This document shows, one piece after another, positions 23,277 through 31,279 of a DNA stretch of 31,279 nucleotides. The stretch covers positions 1-31,279 of the forward strand of contig CAJLWM010000019.1 in the NCBI GenBank assembly GCA_905210415.1, given 5' to 3'. The translations under genes were made by a program, and so were the position numbers. This stretch comes from an uncultured Prevotellaceae bacterium (lineage in GTDB: Bacteria; Bacteroidota; Bacteroidia; Bacteroidales; Muribaculaceae). A model generated the notes under the pieces. The model searched no databases, had not been told where the DNA came from, and worked only from the letters and a program-made list of their open reading frames with translations. Positions within the stretch are counted from its first letter, which is position 1. The number at the start of each line of letters is the position of its first letter.

Positions 23277-23362
23277 AAACTGAATATCTGGTAGCGGTGC
23301 ATCAGTGATGCATTGCTGCTTTTGGTTCGCCCGGCACGGGGCGGGATGGCTGGGGAAAACGG

Positions 23363-23394
23363 AAAAGGCAAGCGCTGTGGGGCGCTTGCCTTTT
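23363..23394 (-). terminator. Terminator for the GH125 gene
   Basis: AAAAGGCAAGCGC and its exact complement surround a 6-nt loop, with T or A runs on both sides, so it can work in both directions between the convergent LRR and GH125 genes. A second small hairpin, GAGGGGG/CCCCCTC, is at 23407-23425. Confidence 0.85.
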
Positions 23395-23433
23395 GTGGTT
23401 ATTGCAGAGGGGGTGTGTCCCCCTCGGTTGTGA

Positions 23434-24930
23434 TTACTTGATGCTGTTGAGCAGGTCGAGTTTGCCTTCGTTCACGAGTTTGAGGATGAGTTCGCCGAAG
23501 AGGGTGTTTTGCCAAGCAAACCAGTCGCGGGTGTAGTTGGTGCAATCGTTCACGTTGAACGACTCGTGGATAAAACCCTTGCCGGCGTCGGTGGCGAGAA
23601 TCATCTCAATGCAGCTCTTGATTTCGGCATCGTCTTGGCTTGTGAAAGCTTTCATCATGATGCTCATAGGCCAAGCCATATCATATCCTACATGCGGGCC
23701 ACCGATACCCTCGCCGTCCTTGCCCTTGAAGAAATAAGGGTTGCTGCTGCTCCACACAAAGCGGCGGGTGTTTTGATAGATTGGGTCGTTGACGTCTACG
23801 TCGCCAAGGTAAGGCATAGCTAAGAGGCTTGGCACATTGGCATCGTCCATCAGGTGATGGTTGCCGAAACCGTCTACTTCAAATGCATAGATGGTACCGA
23901 ACTCTGGGTGATTGTAGGTGGCATACTTCTTGAGTGCGGTGCTCACTTCGTCGGCCAGTTCGGTGCATTCGCCAGCCAGGTCGGCGCGCTTATTGACCTT
24001 TGTAAGGATTTCGGCCGCTTTCTTTAGGCTGCTTACTGCGAAGAAGTTAGATGGGATGAGGTATTGGAATGTGGTGGCATCGTCGCTTGGGCGGAAGCAC
24101 GACACGATAAGGCCGCAACCGCTCACCGGAGCACCCCAACCAGCGTTGCACATGGTGTCGAGTTGGCGGTCGGTGACGCGTAAGAAGTGATACGGACCGA
24201 GCTTGCCGTGCTTGCGTTGTTGCTCCTTGAATGTGCGCAGCACGTTGGCGATAGCCTTCAGCCACACTTCGTCGAAGATGCTGTCGTCGCCAGTCACGAG
24301 CCAATATTCATAAGCCAGGCGTATAGGGTAGCATAGCGAGTCGATTTCGTATTTGCGTTCGTGCACTTCAAGCTTCATGTCGGTGTCGTCGCTTTGCCAT
24401 TCACCGCCAGTAGGGCCGTCGTTGAAAGCGTTGGCATAAGGGTCGATGTTGATGAGTTTGAATTGTTGGCGGATAGTGCCTTCCACCATATCCTTTAGGT
24501 GAGCATCTTTGTCGGCGAGTTGCACGTAAGGCCACACTTGTGCGCCAGAGTCGCGCAGCCACATGGCGTGGATGTCGCCGGTGTATACAAATGTTTCATT
24601 CTTGCCGTTGGCGTCTTTGCGGAAGTGTACGGTGGTGTCGAGTGTGTTGGGGAAGCAGTTTTCAAACATCCAAGCCAATTTGGCGTTGGTGAGAAGGCCC
24701 TTGATGCGCACGATTTCCTTTTCCACGGCTTGTGAGGTGAAAAGACGGTCTTTCACGGCAGGGCGGTTGGTTTTGGCGTAGGCTTTAGCCTTATTGTTGG
24801 CAGCGGCAGCCATGCTCACGCTGTAGAGCGCGGTGTTGTCGCCCACGCATTCAGCCACATTGCCTGCGAAGGCGGTAGAACAGCCCGCAAGCACTATTGC
24901 ACTCGAGAGTGCGGCAATTTTTTTCTTCAT
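23434..24930 (-). CDS. GH125 exo-alpha-1,6-mannosidase
   Basis: Metal-independent alpha-mannosidase acting on non-reducing alpha-1,6-mannose of N-glycans or yeast-type mannan. The ATG at 24930 gives 498 aa with an export signal. The sequence VLAGC (Cys17) fits a lipobox, though cleavage after AFA is also possible. Frame upstream to 24993 is open but lacks signal-peptide character. GH125 features include MWLRDSGAQVWPYVQLA, NAFNDGPTGGEWQ, EVHERKYEIDSLCYPIRLAYEYW and GIGGPHVGYDMAWPMSIMM. No other mannan genes are adjacent. A minus-strand -7 box TATCTTTG lies at 25022-25029. Confidence 0.94.
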   Translation of the reverse strand: MKKKIAALSSAIVLAGCSTAFAGNVAECVGDNTALYSVSMAAAANNKAKAYAKTNRPAVKDRLFTSQAVEKEIVRIKGLLTNAKLAWMFENCFPNTLDTTVHFRKDANGKNETFVYTGDIHAMWLRDSGAQVWPYVQLADKDAHLKDMVEGTIRQQFKLINIDPYANAFNDGPTGGEWQSDDTDMKLEVHERKYEIDSLCYPIRLAYEYWLVTGDDSIFDEVWLKAIANVLRTFKEQQRKHGKLGPYHFLRVTDRQLDTMCNAGWGAPVSGCGLIVSCFRPSDDATTFQYLIPSNFFAVSSLKKAAEILTKVNKRADLAGECTELADEVSTALKKYATYNHPEFGTIYAFEVDGFGNHHLMDDANVPSLLAMPYLGDVDVNDPIYQNTRRFVWSSSNPYFFKGKDGEGIGGPHVGYDMAWPMSIMMKAFTSQDDAEIKSCIEMILATDAGKGFIHESFNVNDCTNYTRDWFAWQNTLFGELILKLVNEGKLDLLNSIK

Positions 24931-24987
24931 TTTAGTTAGCTTTTGTTGATATCGGTTATGTAATAAATTTCTGAACCACTCTTCTTG

Positions 24988-25013
24988 AGCCATCGCAGGT
25001 TGTGGCGATGGCT
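24988..25013 (-). promoter_or_regulatory. Hairpin at the 5' end of the GH125 leader
   Basis: AGCCATCGC pairs with GCGATGGCT (9 bp, 8-nt loop). It lies just downstream of the -7 box at 25022-25029 and so near the mRNA 5' end. It could stabilise the transcript or be a regulatory structure. Confidence 0.45.
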
Positions 25014-25125
25014 ACACATCACAAAGATAATGAAAAACTTCTACACTTTCTTCACGATGGAAATAGATTTTAGACGTAATGCATAGAGGCTTGCGCTGAT
25101 TTGCGCACGGGCGAGGGTGCAAAAA

Positions 25126-25150
25126 AGGCGGGGTGTATGTTACCCCGCCT
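25126..25150 (-). terminator. Terminator of the dusB-GIN operon
   Basis: AGGCGGGGT and its exact complement flank a 7-nt loop. On the minus strand it is followed by a T6 run. It is 24 nt past the GIN-domain stop. Confidence 0.88.
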
Positions 25151-25174
25151 CTTATGCGTATTGTGAAAGTAGTG

Positions 25175-25885
25175 TTATTCGTCAACAGGAATGGCTTTGA
25201 GCGAACCGAGTTTCTTCACGCTCACGCTCGATGGCTTGCCCTTGTAGTAGAGTTTGCCGGTTCCCGAACCGCTTAGCGCCAGAGTGCCGCCATTCACGAG
25301 GCACGACACTGCGCCAGTGCCGATGATGCGGGCTTTCACGTTGGTGGCAGTGAGGTCGTAGGCGTTGATTTCGCCAGTGCCCACATTGCTGATGTTGAGG
25401 TCTTGGCATTTTCCGTTCACGGTGATGTGGCCTTTGCCGGTGTTGATTGCCACGTGTGCGGTCACGGCATTGATGTCGTTAACGGTGATGCTGCCGTTGC
25501 CCGAAGTCTTAATCTTTATCTCGTTGACCTTTTGGGCGTTGGTAAATACAGTCACCATGCTGTCGCTTGCGTTTTCCACTTGCGATAGTTGGCCTACATA
25601 CACAGTCACCTTAGGTAGTTTGATAGGCTCGATGGTGTTGTCGGTTTGCACAGTGAGTTTGCCCTTGGTGTTGTTGCTCAATATGATGCGAGGCACAGCC
25701 TGATTTTCGGCGAAGAACACCACTTTGCCAGCCGAGTCGGCGTTGCACACTATGTCTACGGCGATGTCGTTGAGCACACGCACGTTGTCGTATTGACCGA
25801 GGTTCATTTCGTAGCGTTGCACTTGCGCCATTGAGGCGAGAGTGGTCATCATCGTGGCGATGAGAATAAGGAAGTGTCTGTACAT
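25175..25885 (-). CDS. Exported GIN-domain (DUF2807) protein
   Basis: 236 aa with signal peptide (residues 1-20, ending SMAQ). The body is a beta-helix-type repeat, with strands such as VRVLNDIAVDIVCNADS, IKIKTSGNGSITVNDIN and VKARIIGTGAVSCLVNGG, typical of DUF2807 proteins of Bacteroidetes, whose role is unknown. It starts 2 bp after the dusB stop, so it is co-transcribed with it. No obvious functional link to tRNA modification. Confidence 0.85.
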   Translation of the reverse strand: MYRHFLILIATMMTTLASMAQVQRYEMNLGQYDNVRVLNDIAVDIVCNADSAGKVVFFAENQAVPRIILSNNTKGKLTVQTDNTIEPIKLPKVTVYVGQLSQVENASDSMVTVFTNAQKVNEIKIKTSGNGSITVNDINAVTAHVAINTGKGHITVNGKCQDLNISNVGTGEINAYDLTATNVKARIIGTGAVSCLVNGGTLALSGSGTGKLYYKGKPSSVSVKKLGSLKAIPVDE

Positions 25886-25887
25886 AA

Positions 25888-26892
25888 TCAGTCGTTTATA
25901 TATGTTTTTGTGTCAAGTATGTTCGTTTCGATGTGAGTGAGAATCTCGTTGAGCTCGGCATAGGTGTTGGCTTGCAGCATGGCTATGCGCGTGTCGCGGA
26001 AATTAGGAATTCCCTTAAAAAGCGGGGTGGCAGCCAAGTGGCGGCGTATGTGCAAGATGCCGCGATATTCGTCGATTCGGTCGATGCTCTCGTTGATTTG
26101 ACGTCGCAGCAGAGCCATCTTCTCGTGAGCGCTGATAGGCGCAATTTCCTCGCCGTGTTCAAGATAATACTTCATCTCGCGGAATATCCAAGGGCAACCG
26201 ATAGAAGCGCGTCCCACCATCACGCCATCCACGCCATAGCGGTCGTAGTATTCGGCCAACTTCTGAGGGGTGGTGATGTCGCCGTTGCCGATGATAGGGA
26301 TGTTGATGCGAGGATTGTTTTTCACTTCGCCGATTAGGGTCCAGTCGGCCTCACCTGTATACATCTGCGAGCGAGTGCGTCCGTGTATGGTGAGGGCTTG
26401 TATGCCACAATCCTGCAGCTGCTCGGCAAGCGTGGTGATAATCTTGTTTTCGCAATCCCAGCCAAGGCGGGTTTTCACGGTCACGGGTATGTTCACTGCT
26501 TTCACCACGGCGCTTGTGATTTCGAGTAGCAGTGGCACGTTGCGCAGCATTCCTGAGCCCGCGCCTTTCGAAGCCACTTTCTTCACCGGACAACCGAAAT
26601 TGATGTCGAGAATGTCGGGGCCGGCAGCCTCGGCAATCTTGGCAGCTTCCACCATCGACTGCACGTCGCGACCGTAGATCTGTATTGCCGCAGGGCGTTC
26701 GCCAGGCTGGATACACAGCTTGCGGGTGGTGCTGTTGATGTTGCGGATAAGGGCATCGGCAGAGACAAACTCGGTGTATACCATGTCGGCCCCTTGTTCG
26801 CGACAGATGAGTCGGAACGATGGGTCGGTGACATCCTCCATCGGAGCAAGCATTACAGGACGGGTTCCTAAGTCGATATTGCCTATTTTCAT
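25888..26892 (-). CDS. dusB: tRNA-dihydrouridine synthase, DusB-like
   Basis: FMN- and NADPH-dependent enzyme reducing specific uridines in tRNA D-loops. The ATG at 26892 gives 334 aa and starts MKIGNIDLGTRPVMLAPMEDVTD, as is usual for the family; the longer frame to 26952 would need a TTG. The active-site Cys101 is in DINFGCPVKKVASKGAGSGM. Substrate and FMN regions are VKTRLGW, LTIHGRTRSQMYTG, IIGNGDITTP and GVMVGRASIGCPWIF. It is first in a two-gene operon with the GIN-domain gene. Confidence 0.94.
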   Translation of the reverse strand: MKIGNIDLGTRPVMLAPMEDVTDPSFRLICREQGADMVYTEFVSADALIRNINSTTRKLCIQPGERPAAIQIYGRDVQSMVEAAKIAEAAGPDILDINFGCPVKKVASKGAGSGMLRNVPLLLEITSAVVKAVNIPVTVKTRLGWDCENKIITTLAEQLQDCGIQALTIHGRTRSQMYTGEADWTLIGEVKNNPRINIPIIGNGDITTPQKLAEYYDRYGVDGVMVGRASIGCPWIFREMKYYLEHGEEIAPISAHEKMALLRRQINESIDRIDEYRGILHIRRHLAATPLFKGIPNFRDTRIAMLQANTYAELNEILTHIETNILDTKTYIND

Positions 26893-27027
26893 CGCAGTAA
26901 AAATTGTTCTGGTTATTGGTGAGAAATCAATTTCAGTCTGCGAAATTAGCAATTATTTCTTGGTCATTCAACAAATTGGCGAATTTTCGAACAACTATCA
27001 AGAAAAAACGAATAGTCGGCACCATGA

Positions 27028-27720
27028 TTAGCGACGGTTGGCGAAGTGCTTCTTGAAGAATAAGTAGTAGCTGGTTAATGGCAAAGTAGCCCCAAATAGA
27101 CTTGCTGCGAAGGTGATGATTTTGGTGATAATGCCTCCCCATTTGCCCACGTGCAATTTGTGGAAAAGTGCCATTGCTTCAGAGCCTTTGGGCAGAAGGT
27201 GCAAGCCGAAGGCAATTCCGGTGATGGCAAGGAGCAATAGCCAAAGCAGCAAATAAAAGCCAAGGCTCACGTGCAAATCGTAGAGCATGCGAAATGTGCC
27301 GTTGCCACGCGATATGGTGAATCGGCGTCTCCACTGAGAGCCATTTTTAGGCCAGCACATCCACACTCCGCTCGCCAGAATGGCGATGAAAAACAGAGTG
27401 ACGTAAGTGACCAGCAGTTTGCCACCACTACCTAAAAATAGTGATGTGTGAAATCGGGTGACGTAGGAGAAAAAGTCGCGCTTGGTGGTGATGCCGTGTT
27501 GCGCATTGGCATGGTGGTGCTTTGTGGCTACCACGAGTGCGGTGTCGGCAGCCAAGGTTTTGCTCACAGCGTGAGGCGACACCACTTGCGGCATGCCCAT
27601 GGCATTGCGTATTTCTTGTTTAAACACGAGCGTAGCGCCCGAAAGGCATATCAGTGTGATTACGATACCGAGAGGTATCGACAACCACACATGTATGCGA
27701 TATAGGGTGTTTCGATTCAT
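27028..27720 (-). CDS. PepSY-associated TM-helix protein
   Basis: 230 aa inner-membrane protein with four hydrophobic segments (about residues 12-32, 100-122, 148-170 and 198-220). It resembles iron-regulated PepSY_TM proteins: YRIHVWLSIPLGIVITLICLSG at the N-terminus, RFHTSLF, then LYDLHVSLGFYLLLW. It lacks a full periplasmic PepSY domain. Conserved His residues in HVW, FHT, LHV and KLHVG could bind haem or pass electrons; related proteins act in ferric-chelate reduction. It follows the TonB receptor after 15 bp. Confidence 0.82.
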   Translation of the reverse strand: MNRNTLYRIHVWLSIPLGIVITLICLSGATLVFKQEIRNAMGMPQVVSPHAVSKTLAADTALVVATKHHHANAQHGITTKRDFFSYVTRFHTSLFLGSGGKLLVTYVTLFFIAILASGVWMCWPKNGSQWRRRFTISRGNGTFRMLYDLHVSLGFYLLLWLLLLAITGIAFGLHLLPKGSEAMALFHKLHVGKWGGIITKIITFAASLFGATLPLTSYYLFFKKHFANRR

Positions 27721-27735
27721 TCTTCAGCGAGAATC

Positions 27736-29814
27736 TTAGTTGTTGAAATTAATCTTCAGACCCACTACCAGCATTCTGCCCGGAGAGTAGAGCGCATGGC
27801 GAATGTTTGTGGTGGCAACACGGTCGTCTACCTTGTTGAAGATGTTGTCTACACCGATGCTTGGCACTAAGCTGAAAAATCTGTTTACGGCAAAAGTGTG
27901 CGAGGTGTTGATGTTGAATACGCTATAGCCGGGAGCATCTTCGTAGGCAGGATAGAATGTGCGCGATTGGCTGCGAGCGTTGAGGTTGGCATTGAGCGTA
28001 TATTTACCCCAAGTGTGATTGTAGTTTACAGCCGCTGTGCCACTGTGCTTGAATGTGCGTTCGAGAGGCTGCCAAACACCGCTGGCGCGAGATTCGCCGT
28101 GAGTGTATGCGTAGTTGGCAAGCAGCGACAGGTCGCGAGTGATATTTACCGAAGCGTTCACTTGCAAGCCCTTCACGATGCCTTTGTCACTATTTATATA
28201 GTGGCCATATTTTTTCAGAGTGGCAAGTTGCTCTGGTGTTGCTTCAGGGAATTCTGCAGCCAATTGTTGGCGTATTTCGTCGGTTACGGCGATGCTTTCT
28301 TTAACGATCATATCCTTCACAAAGTTGAGGTAGCCCATCACCGACACGGAGAAGATATTGTTGCTGTATTGAGCGCTCACCGAGGCGTAATGGCTGTGCT
28401 CAGCGTTGAGGTTTTTGTTGCCGAATGTGATTACTGGTCTTTTGCCCATCAATTTGAAGTAGTGGTAATATAGTTCGTCGAGACCAGGAGCGCGGAAGCC
28501 GCCAGAATAGCTGGCGCGTAGGCGGAATTGTCCAGGGGCATACATCAATGACACTTTAGGGGTGAAGTTGTTGCCGAAGGCCTCGTGGTGGGTATATCGC
28601 ACACCTAAAGTGGCAGAGAGGTCGCGCCACACTTTGGTGTCGTGCTGCACATATCCAGCAAAGGTGTTCACGCTGTTGTCTACGCTGCCGCTCACTGCCA
28701 TAAGGTAATCGTTTCGCCAGTCGGCACCGATCACAGTGGTGGCATTGTCGTATAGACGGAGAGTGCCTTTGAGTTCGCCCTCATAGTAACGTTGCTTTTT
28801 GGTGCGGGCATAGTCGCCAGCCAGATATGAGTTGTAGTCGGCACGGTATTTATTGCCGGCATTGTAGTTGTCGTTGATGAAGTCGAATTGCAGGTCGTGC
28901 TTGCCGAGCGCATATTTTGCGCCAGCCTCCAGACGAAGTCCCTCGTAGCGCAAGTCGTAGTTGTAGCCGCCGTTCACACTTTCAATTGGCAGAGGGCGAT
29001 TGGTCATTTTGTGATTGTATTGTCCCATTGCATATAGCGACAGGTTGTTGATAGGGCGCACGTCGAAACGTTGGCTCACAACGTTTGATGCGTAGCCGAT
29101 AAAGTCAACGTCGATAGTCTTGGTCACGTTGCCGTCTTTGTCGGTTTCAAAAGGCGAGAGTTGGTAGCTATCGGCCTCTTCGTGGAAATATGAAGTGTGA
29201 GAATCAAATACTTTTGTGGCGACGTCGGCGTTGATGCCTTGCGACCATTGTCCTTTGCCCGACACGCGAGTGGTAGATGAAGCCTTGATGAGGTTTTCAA
29301 CTGATTGGTCGGTGATGATGTTTATCACGCCGCCGATGGCGTCAGAGCCGTAGAGCGCCGATGCTGCTCCGTCGAGCACCTCAATGCGTTGAACATTCGA
29401 CATATTGATGCGACTGAGGTCGATGTTGCCAGCCACGTCGCCAATCAATTTGCGACCATTCACCAATATCAGCACATATTTGTTGCCAAGACCATTCACT
29501 CTGATGTATGAACCCATGGCATTGGGCGAAAACGAAATTTGAGGCACCAATCGCGATAGCGCGTCTTGAAAATCTGTTACGCCAGCCTCTTTGATGAGGC
29601 CTTTAGATATCACGTGCACCGGTGTGGTGGAAGATTTCAGCATCTGGCGGTGTCCGTTGCCGGTCACTACCACAGGATTGAGGTCGATAATTGAGTTGGG
29701 AGTTTCTGCATCGATGGCAGAGTGAGAAGCCTTTTCGGTGGCTGACAGATGTTGAGTAGTGCCAAAAGACAATGCTATTGCCATTGCCATTGCTATGCGT
29801 GAGTTGTGTGTCAT
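27736..29814 (-). CDS. TonB-dependent outer-membrane receptor
   Basis: 692 aa active-transport receptor. A signal peptide is followed by a plug domain (about 45-165) with VVVTGNGHR, IRVNGLGNKYVLILVNGRKL and RIEVLDGAASALYGSDAIGGVINI, then the beta-barrel. The FRAP motif (440-443) followed by NKNLNAE is shared with haem and cobalamin receptors. There is no N-terminal SusC-type carboxypeptidase-like domain, so it is not a polysaccharide receptor. It lies 3 bp after the chelatase-like gene and before the PepSY-TM gene, all one operon, so a tetrapyrrole or iron substrate is likely. Confidence 0.93.
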   Translation of the reverse strand: MTHNSRIAMAMAIALSFGTTQHLSATEKASHSAIDAETPNSIIDLNPVVVTGNGHRQMLKSSTTPVHVISKGLIKEAGVTDFQDALSRLVPQISFSPNAMGSYIRVNGLGNKYVLILVNGRKLIGDVAGNIDLSRINMSNVQRIEVLDGAASALYGSDAIGGVINIITDQSVENLIKASSTTRVSGKGQWSQGINADVATKVFDSHTSYFHEEADSYQLSPFETDKDGNVTKTIDVDFIGYASNVVSQRFDVRPINNLSLYAMGQYNHKMTNRPLPIESVNGGYNYDLRYEGLRLEAGAKYALGKHDLQFDFINDNYNAGNKYRADYNSYLAGDYARTKKQRYYEGELKGTLRLYDNATTVIGADWRNDYLMAVSGSVDNSVNTFAGYVQHDTKVWRDLSATLGVRYTHHEAFGNNFTPKVSLMYAPGQFRLRASYSGGFRAPGLDELYYHYFKLMGKRPVITFGNKNLNAEHSHYASVSAQYSNNIFSVSVMGYLNFVKDMIVKESIAVTDEIRQQLAAEFPEATPEQLATLKKYGHYINSDKGIVKGLQVNASVNITRDLSLLANYAYTHGESRASGVWQPLERTFKHSGTAAVNYNHTWGKYTLNANLNARSQSRTFYPAYEDAPGYSVFNINTSHTFAVNRFFSLVPSIGVDNIFNKVDDRVATTNIRHALYSPGRMLVVGLKINFNN

Positions 29815-29817
29815 TGA

Positions 29818-30669
29818 TTATAACTGATTAATTAGTTGATTAATATTTCTGATGATAAGTTGTTGTATTTCCGGCATATCGCCAAGACCTTCGGTTACTA
29901 CGTCTACGGTGTAGCCCGCTGCCTCAAGTTGGTGACGCCATTCGCCGTTGATGTCGTTGTAGAGGTGATTGCCGGCAATGTAGAGCAGTGGCACAAGAAT
30001 CACATGTTTCGACTTGTTGCTTTGCAGCAGTCGTTTGGTGGATTGCAGGGTGGGGTAACCCTCGATAGTGCCCACGTGCCAGTTGGCTTTGCCTTCGTCC
30101 TTAAGCATATAGTCGATTTGGCTATATGTGGCGTCGGCAGGGCTGTCGCTGCCATGTCCCACAAGCACCACTTGCGTGTTGCTGTCACTTAGCATTTTTG
30201 AGGCTCTTAGGTGGCTGTCGATCATGCTCACCACTTCGTGGCATTCGCTAACGCCGCTGAGAAGTGGCTTTGCTACTAAGATTTTGTCGAATTGCCCTTC
30301 GGCTTGCTTCACAGCGTTGTTGATCATATCGGTCATCACACCGCTGAGCAACATAGTGCTTTGCGCCACTATGCGAGAGCAACCGCGAGCCTTGAGCGAG
30401 TCGAGGGCCGAGGCGATGGTGAGTTTCTGAATGCCGCGTTTGTTGAGCGATTTGATTACCGATGGCGCAGCATAGGCTTCCGCCACGGTGCATTCTCCGA
30501 AACTCGATGCAACGAGAGAGTTGAGATGGTCAATGGTGGCTGTGCGTCGGGCATCGTTGTTAGTGCCATAGTGCACCATTAGTATTCCGATGGGTTGCGC
30601 ATTTGCATTGCTGATGCACAACGTCAGTACAAATGTGATAATAGCTAATATTTGTCTTGCTTTCGTCAT
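29818..30669 (-). CDS. Exported CbiK-like sirohydrochlorin cobaltochelatase
   Basis: CbiK enzymes insert Co2+ (or Fe2+) into sirohydrochlorin. The ATG at 30669 gives 283 aa with a signal peptide (about residues 1-24, ending NANA), so this one is periplasmic, unlike cytoplasmic biosynthetic CbiK. Metal-site residues are conserved in LVGHGSDSPAD (His), TIEGYP (Glu) and YIAGNHLYNDI (His). The periplasmic CbiK of Desulfovibrio vulgaris has been linked to haem or metal binding, which fits the TonB receptor just downstream. No other cobalamin-synthesis gene is in the window. Confidence 0.88.
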   Translation of the reverse strand: MTKARQILAIITFVLTLCISNANAQPIGILMVHYGTNNDARRTATIDHLNSLVASSFGECTVAEAYAAPSVIKSLNKRGIQKLTIASALDSLKARGCSRIVAQSTMLLSGVMTDMINNAVKQAEGQFDKILVAKPLLSGVSECHEVVSMIDSHLRASKMLSDSNTQVVLVGHGSDSPADATYSQIDYMLKDEGKANWHVGTIEGYPTLQSTKRLLQSNKSKHVILVPLLYIAGNHLYNDINGEWRHQLEAAGYTVDVVTEGLGDMPEIQQLIIRNINQLINQL

Positions 30670-30695
30670 TATAATTTGCATTTTGTTTTCCGGAT

Positions 30696-30728
30696 GCAAA
30701 GTTATGAAGCGAAAGGGCGCAGAGGCAA
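30696..30728 (-). promoter_or_regulatory. Promoter of the CbiK-TonB-PepSY operon
   Basis: Minus strand: TTG (30726-30728), 21-nt spacer, TAACTTTGC (30696-30704). Leader of about 25-30 nt. No obvious Fur-like box was seen. Confidence 0.65.
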
Positions 30729-30776
30729 TACTTAAAAATTATGATTTTTCAGGGTGTGGGGTGTGAAAACAGAAAT

Positions 30777-30813
30777 GGGCTGCATCGAGGTGGTTAAAGC
30801 CTTGATGCAGCCC
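30777..30813 (-). terminator. Terminator of the right-edge gene
   Basis: GGGCTGCATCGAGG and CCTTGATGCAGCCC pair with a single A-C mismatch around a 9-nt loop. A T-rich tail follows on the minus strand. It is 28 nt past the stop at 30841. Confidence 0.75.
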
Positions 30814-30840
30814 GGTATGATACGGATTTTTGTGTGTTCG

Positions 30841-31279
30841 TTAGAAAGTGGTCACTGGTCTAACGATGTAGACCGATGTCTTGAAGTTAGGGTAAACCTT
30901 GCCGTCGAACGCCTGAAGCACCCAACTCTTTTGCTCGGTGCATTCGGTTGATGTCCAGTAGCCGAATTCCTTCAATCCCACGAAGCCCTCTTGGTTGGCG
31001 ATGATGCCACTGCGGTGCAGCGCATACATCAATGCCATTTCGCCGGCTGATGGCATATACCAGGTGGTGATGCCGCCCTTATTGAAGCGAGAAGCATAGT
31101 AGCCTGCTGGATACTTGTTGCTTGCGCTGTCTACGCTTTCGGTGTTGTGCTTGCCGTTGAAGTCGCTAAGCGCGCCCGAGGTAGGCCATTTTTTGATGTT
31201 GCCGAGGTGGTCGATTGATGCGTCGATTTTCTTGTCGGCTTCTTCGTAGTAGCCAATGGTGCCGCCAGTGACGTGGAAA
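30841..31279 (-). CDS. C-terminal part of a surface/secreted protein, DUF1566-like (partial)
   Basis: The frame is open from the right edge to the stop at 30841, giving 145 visible residues. It has the pattern seen at the ends of many Bacteroidales fimbrillin-like or DUF1566 surface proteins: WYMPSAGEMALMYAL, FGYWTSTE, SWVLQAF and the closing VRPVTTF. The N-terminus, including any lipoprotein signal, is outside the window. It appears to end its own transcription unit before the CbiK operon. Confidence 0.75.
   Translation of the reverse strand, partial: FHVTGGTIGYYEEADKKIDASIDHLGNIKKWPTSGALSDFNGKHNTESVDSASNKYPAGYYASRFNKGGITTWYMPSAGEMALMYALHRSGIIANQEGFVGLKEFGYWTSTECTEQKSWVLQAFDGKVYPNFKTSVYIVRPVTTF

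Noticed and set aside
27028..27720. PepSY-TM gene as a truncated pseudogene because it lacks the PepSY domain
   Set aside because: The frame is intact with a normal start and stop and evenly placed helices; short PepSY-TM proteins are common.

Overview
The window looks like a chromosomal segment of a gut-type Bacteroidales bacterium. Muribaculaceae or a Prevotella-like relative is plausible, but the genus cannot be fixed from sequence alone. The evidence is repeated Bacteroidetes-type promoters (TTTG, about 20 nt, then TAnnTTTG), starts without clear Shine-Dalgarno sites, and typical families: a DUF5723 outer-membrane protein, GH125, GH20, a FucP/NagP-like MFS carrier, a GIN-domain protein, a BspA-like LRR protein, a TonB-dependent receptor and a DUF4143 ATPase.

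Layout. Positions 1-2463 are the end of an integrated element: a phage-like gene convergent with a tyrosine recombinase that abuts the 3' end of tRNA-Ser(GGA). Next is an uncharacterised gene (2790-3695). Then comes a minus-strand housekeeping run of a C-terminal processing protease, Mfd and a MATE exporter (read 10152 to 3734). Two identical tRNA-Asn genes and a repeat-rich spacer (10541-11019) lead to a secreted glycerophosphodiesterase. A DUF4143-type AAA ATPase cassette (12050-13261) sits between this gene and tRNA-Met, bounded by 59-bp direct repeats. A lipoprotein/DUF5723 pair follows on the plus strand. Then there is a probable amino-sugar module: an MFS carrier divergent from a GH20 beta-hexosaminidase. 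A small 4-TM protein is paired with a BspA-like LRR protein. GH125 alpha-mannosidase, a DusB/GIN-domain pair, and an exported CbiK-like chelatase/TonB receptor/PepSY-TM operon close the window, with a partial surface protein at the right edge.

The most notable structures are non-coding. One is a 181-bp MITE-like element with perfect 18-bp terminal inverted repeats and a 9-bp target duplication, inserted between the divergent MFS and hexosaminidase promoters. The second is a family of long-palindrome elements placed at the 3' ends of genes (17073-17260, 21028-21232, a 45-bp short form at 23232-23276 and a fragment at 10977-10997). The third is the 59-bp direct repeats around the ATPase cassette, whose promoter looks leaderless and has a 13-bp inverted repeat over its -33 box. 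The fourth is a T9 tract whose loss of one T would fuse an upstream ATG in frame to the 4-TM protein, which would suit a phase-variable switch. The fifth is the CbiK/TonB/PepSY operon, which suggests tetrapyrrole uptake with periplasmic metal handling. All functional statements are from reading the sequence; no database search was run.
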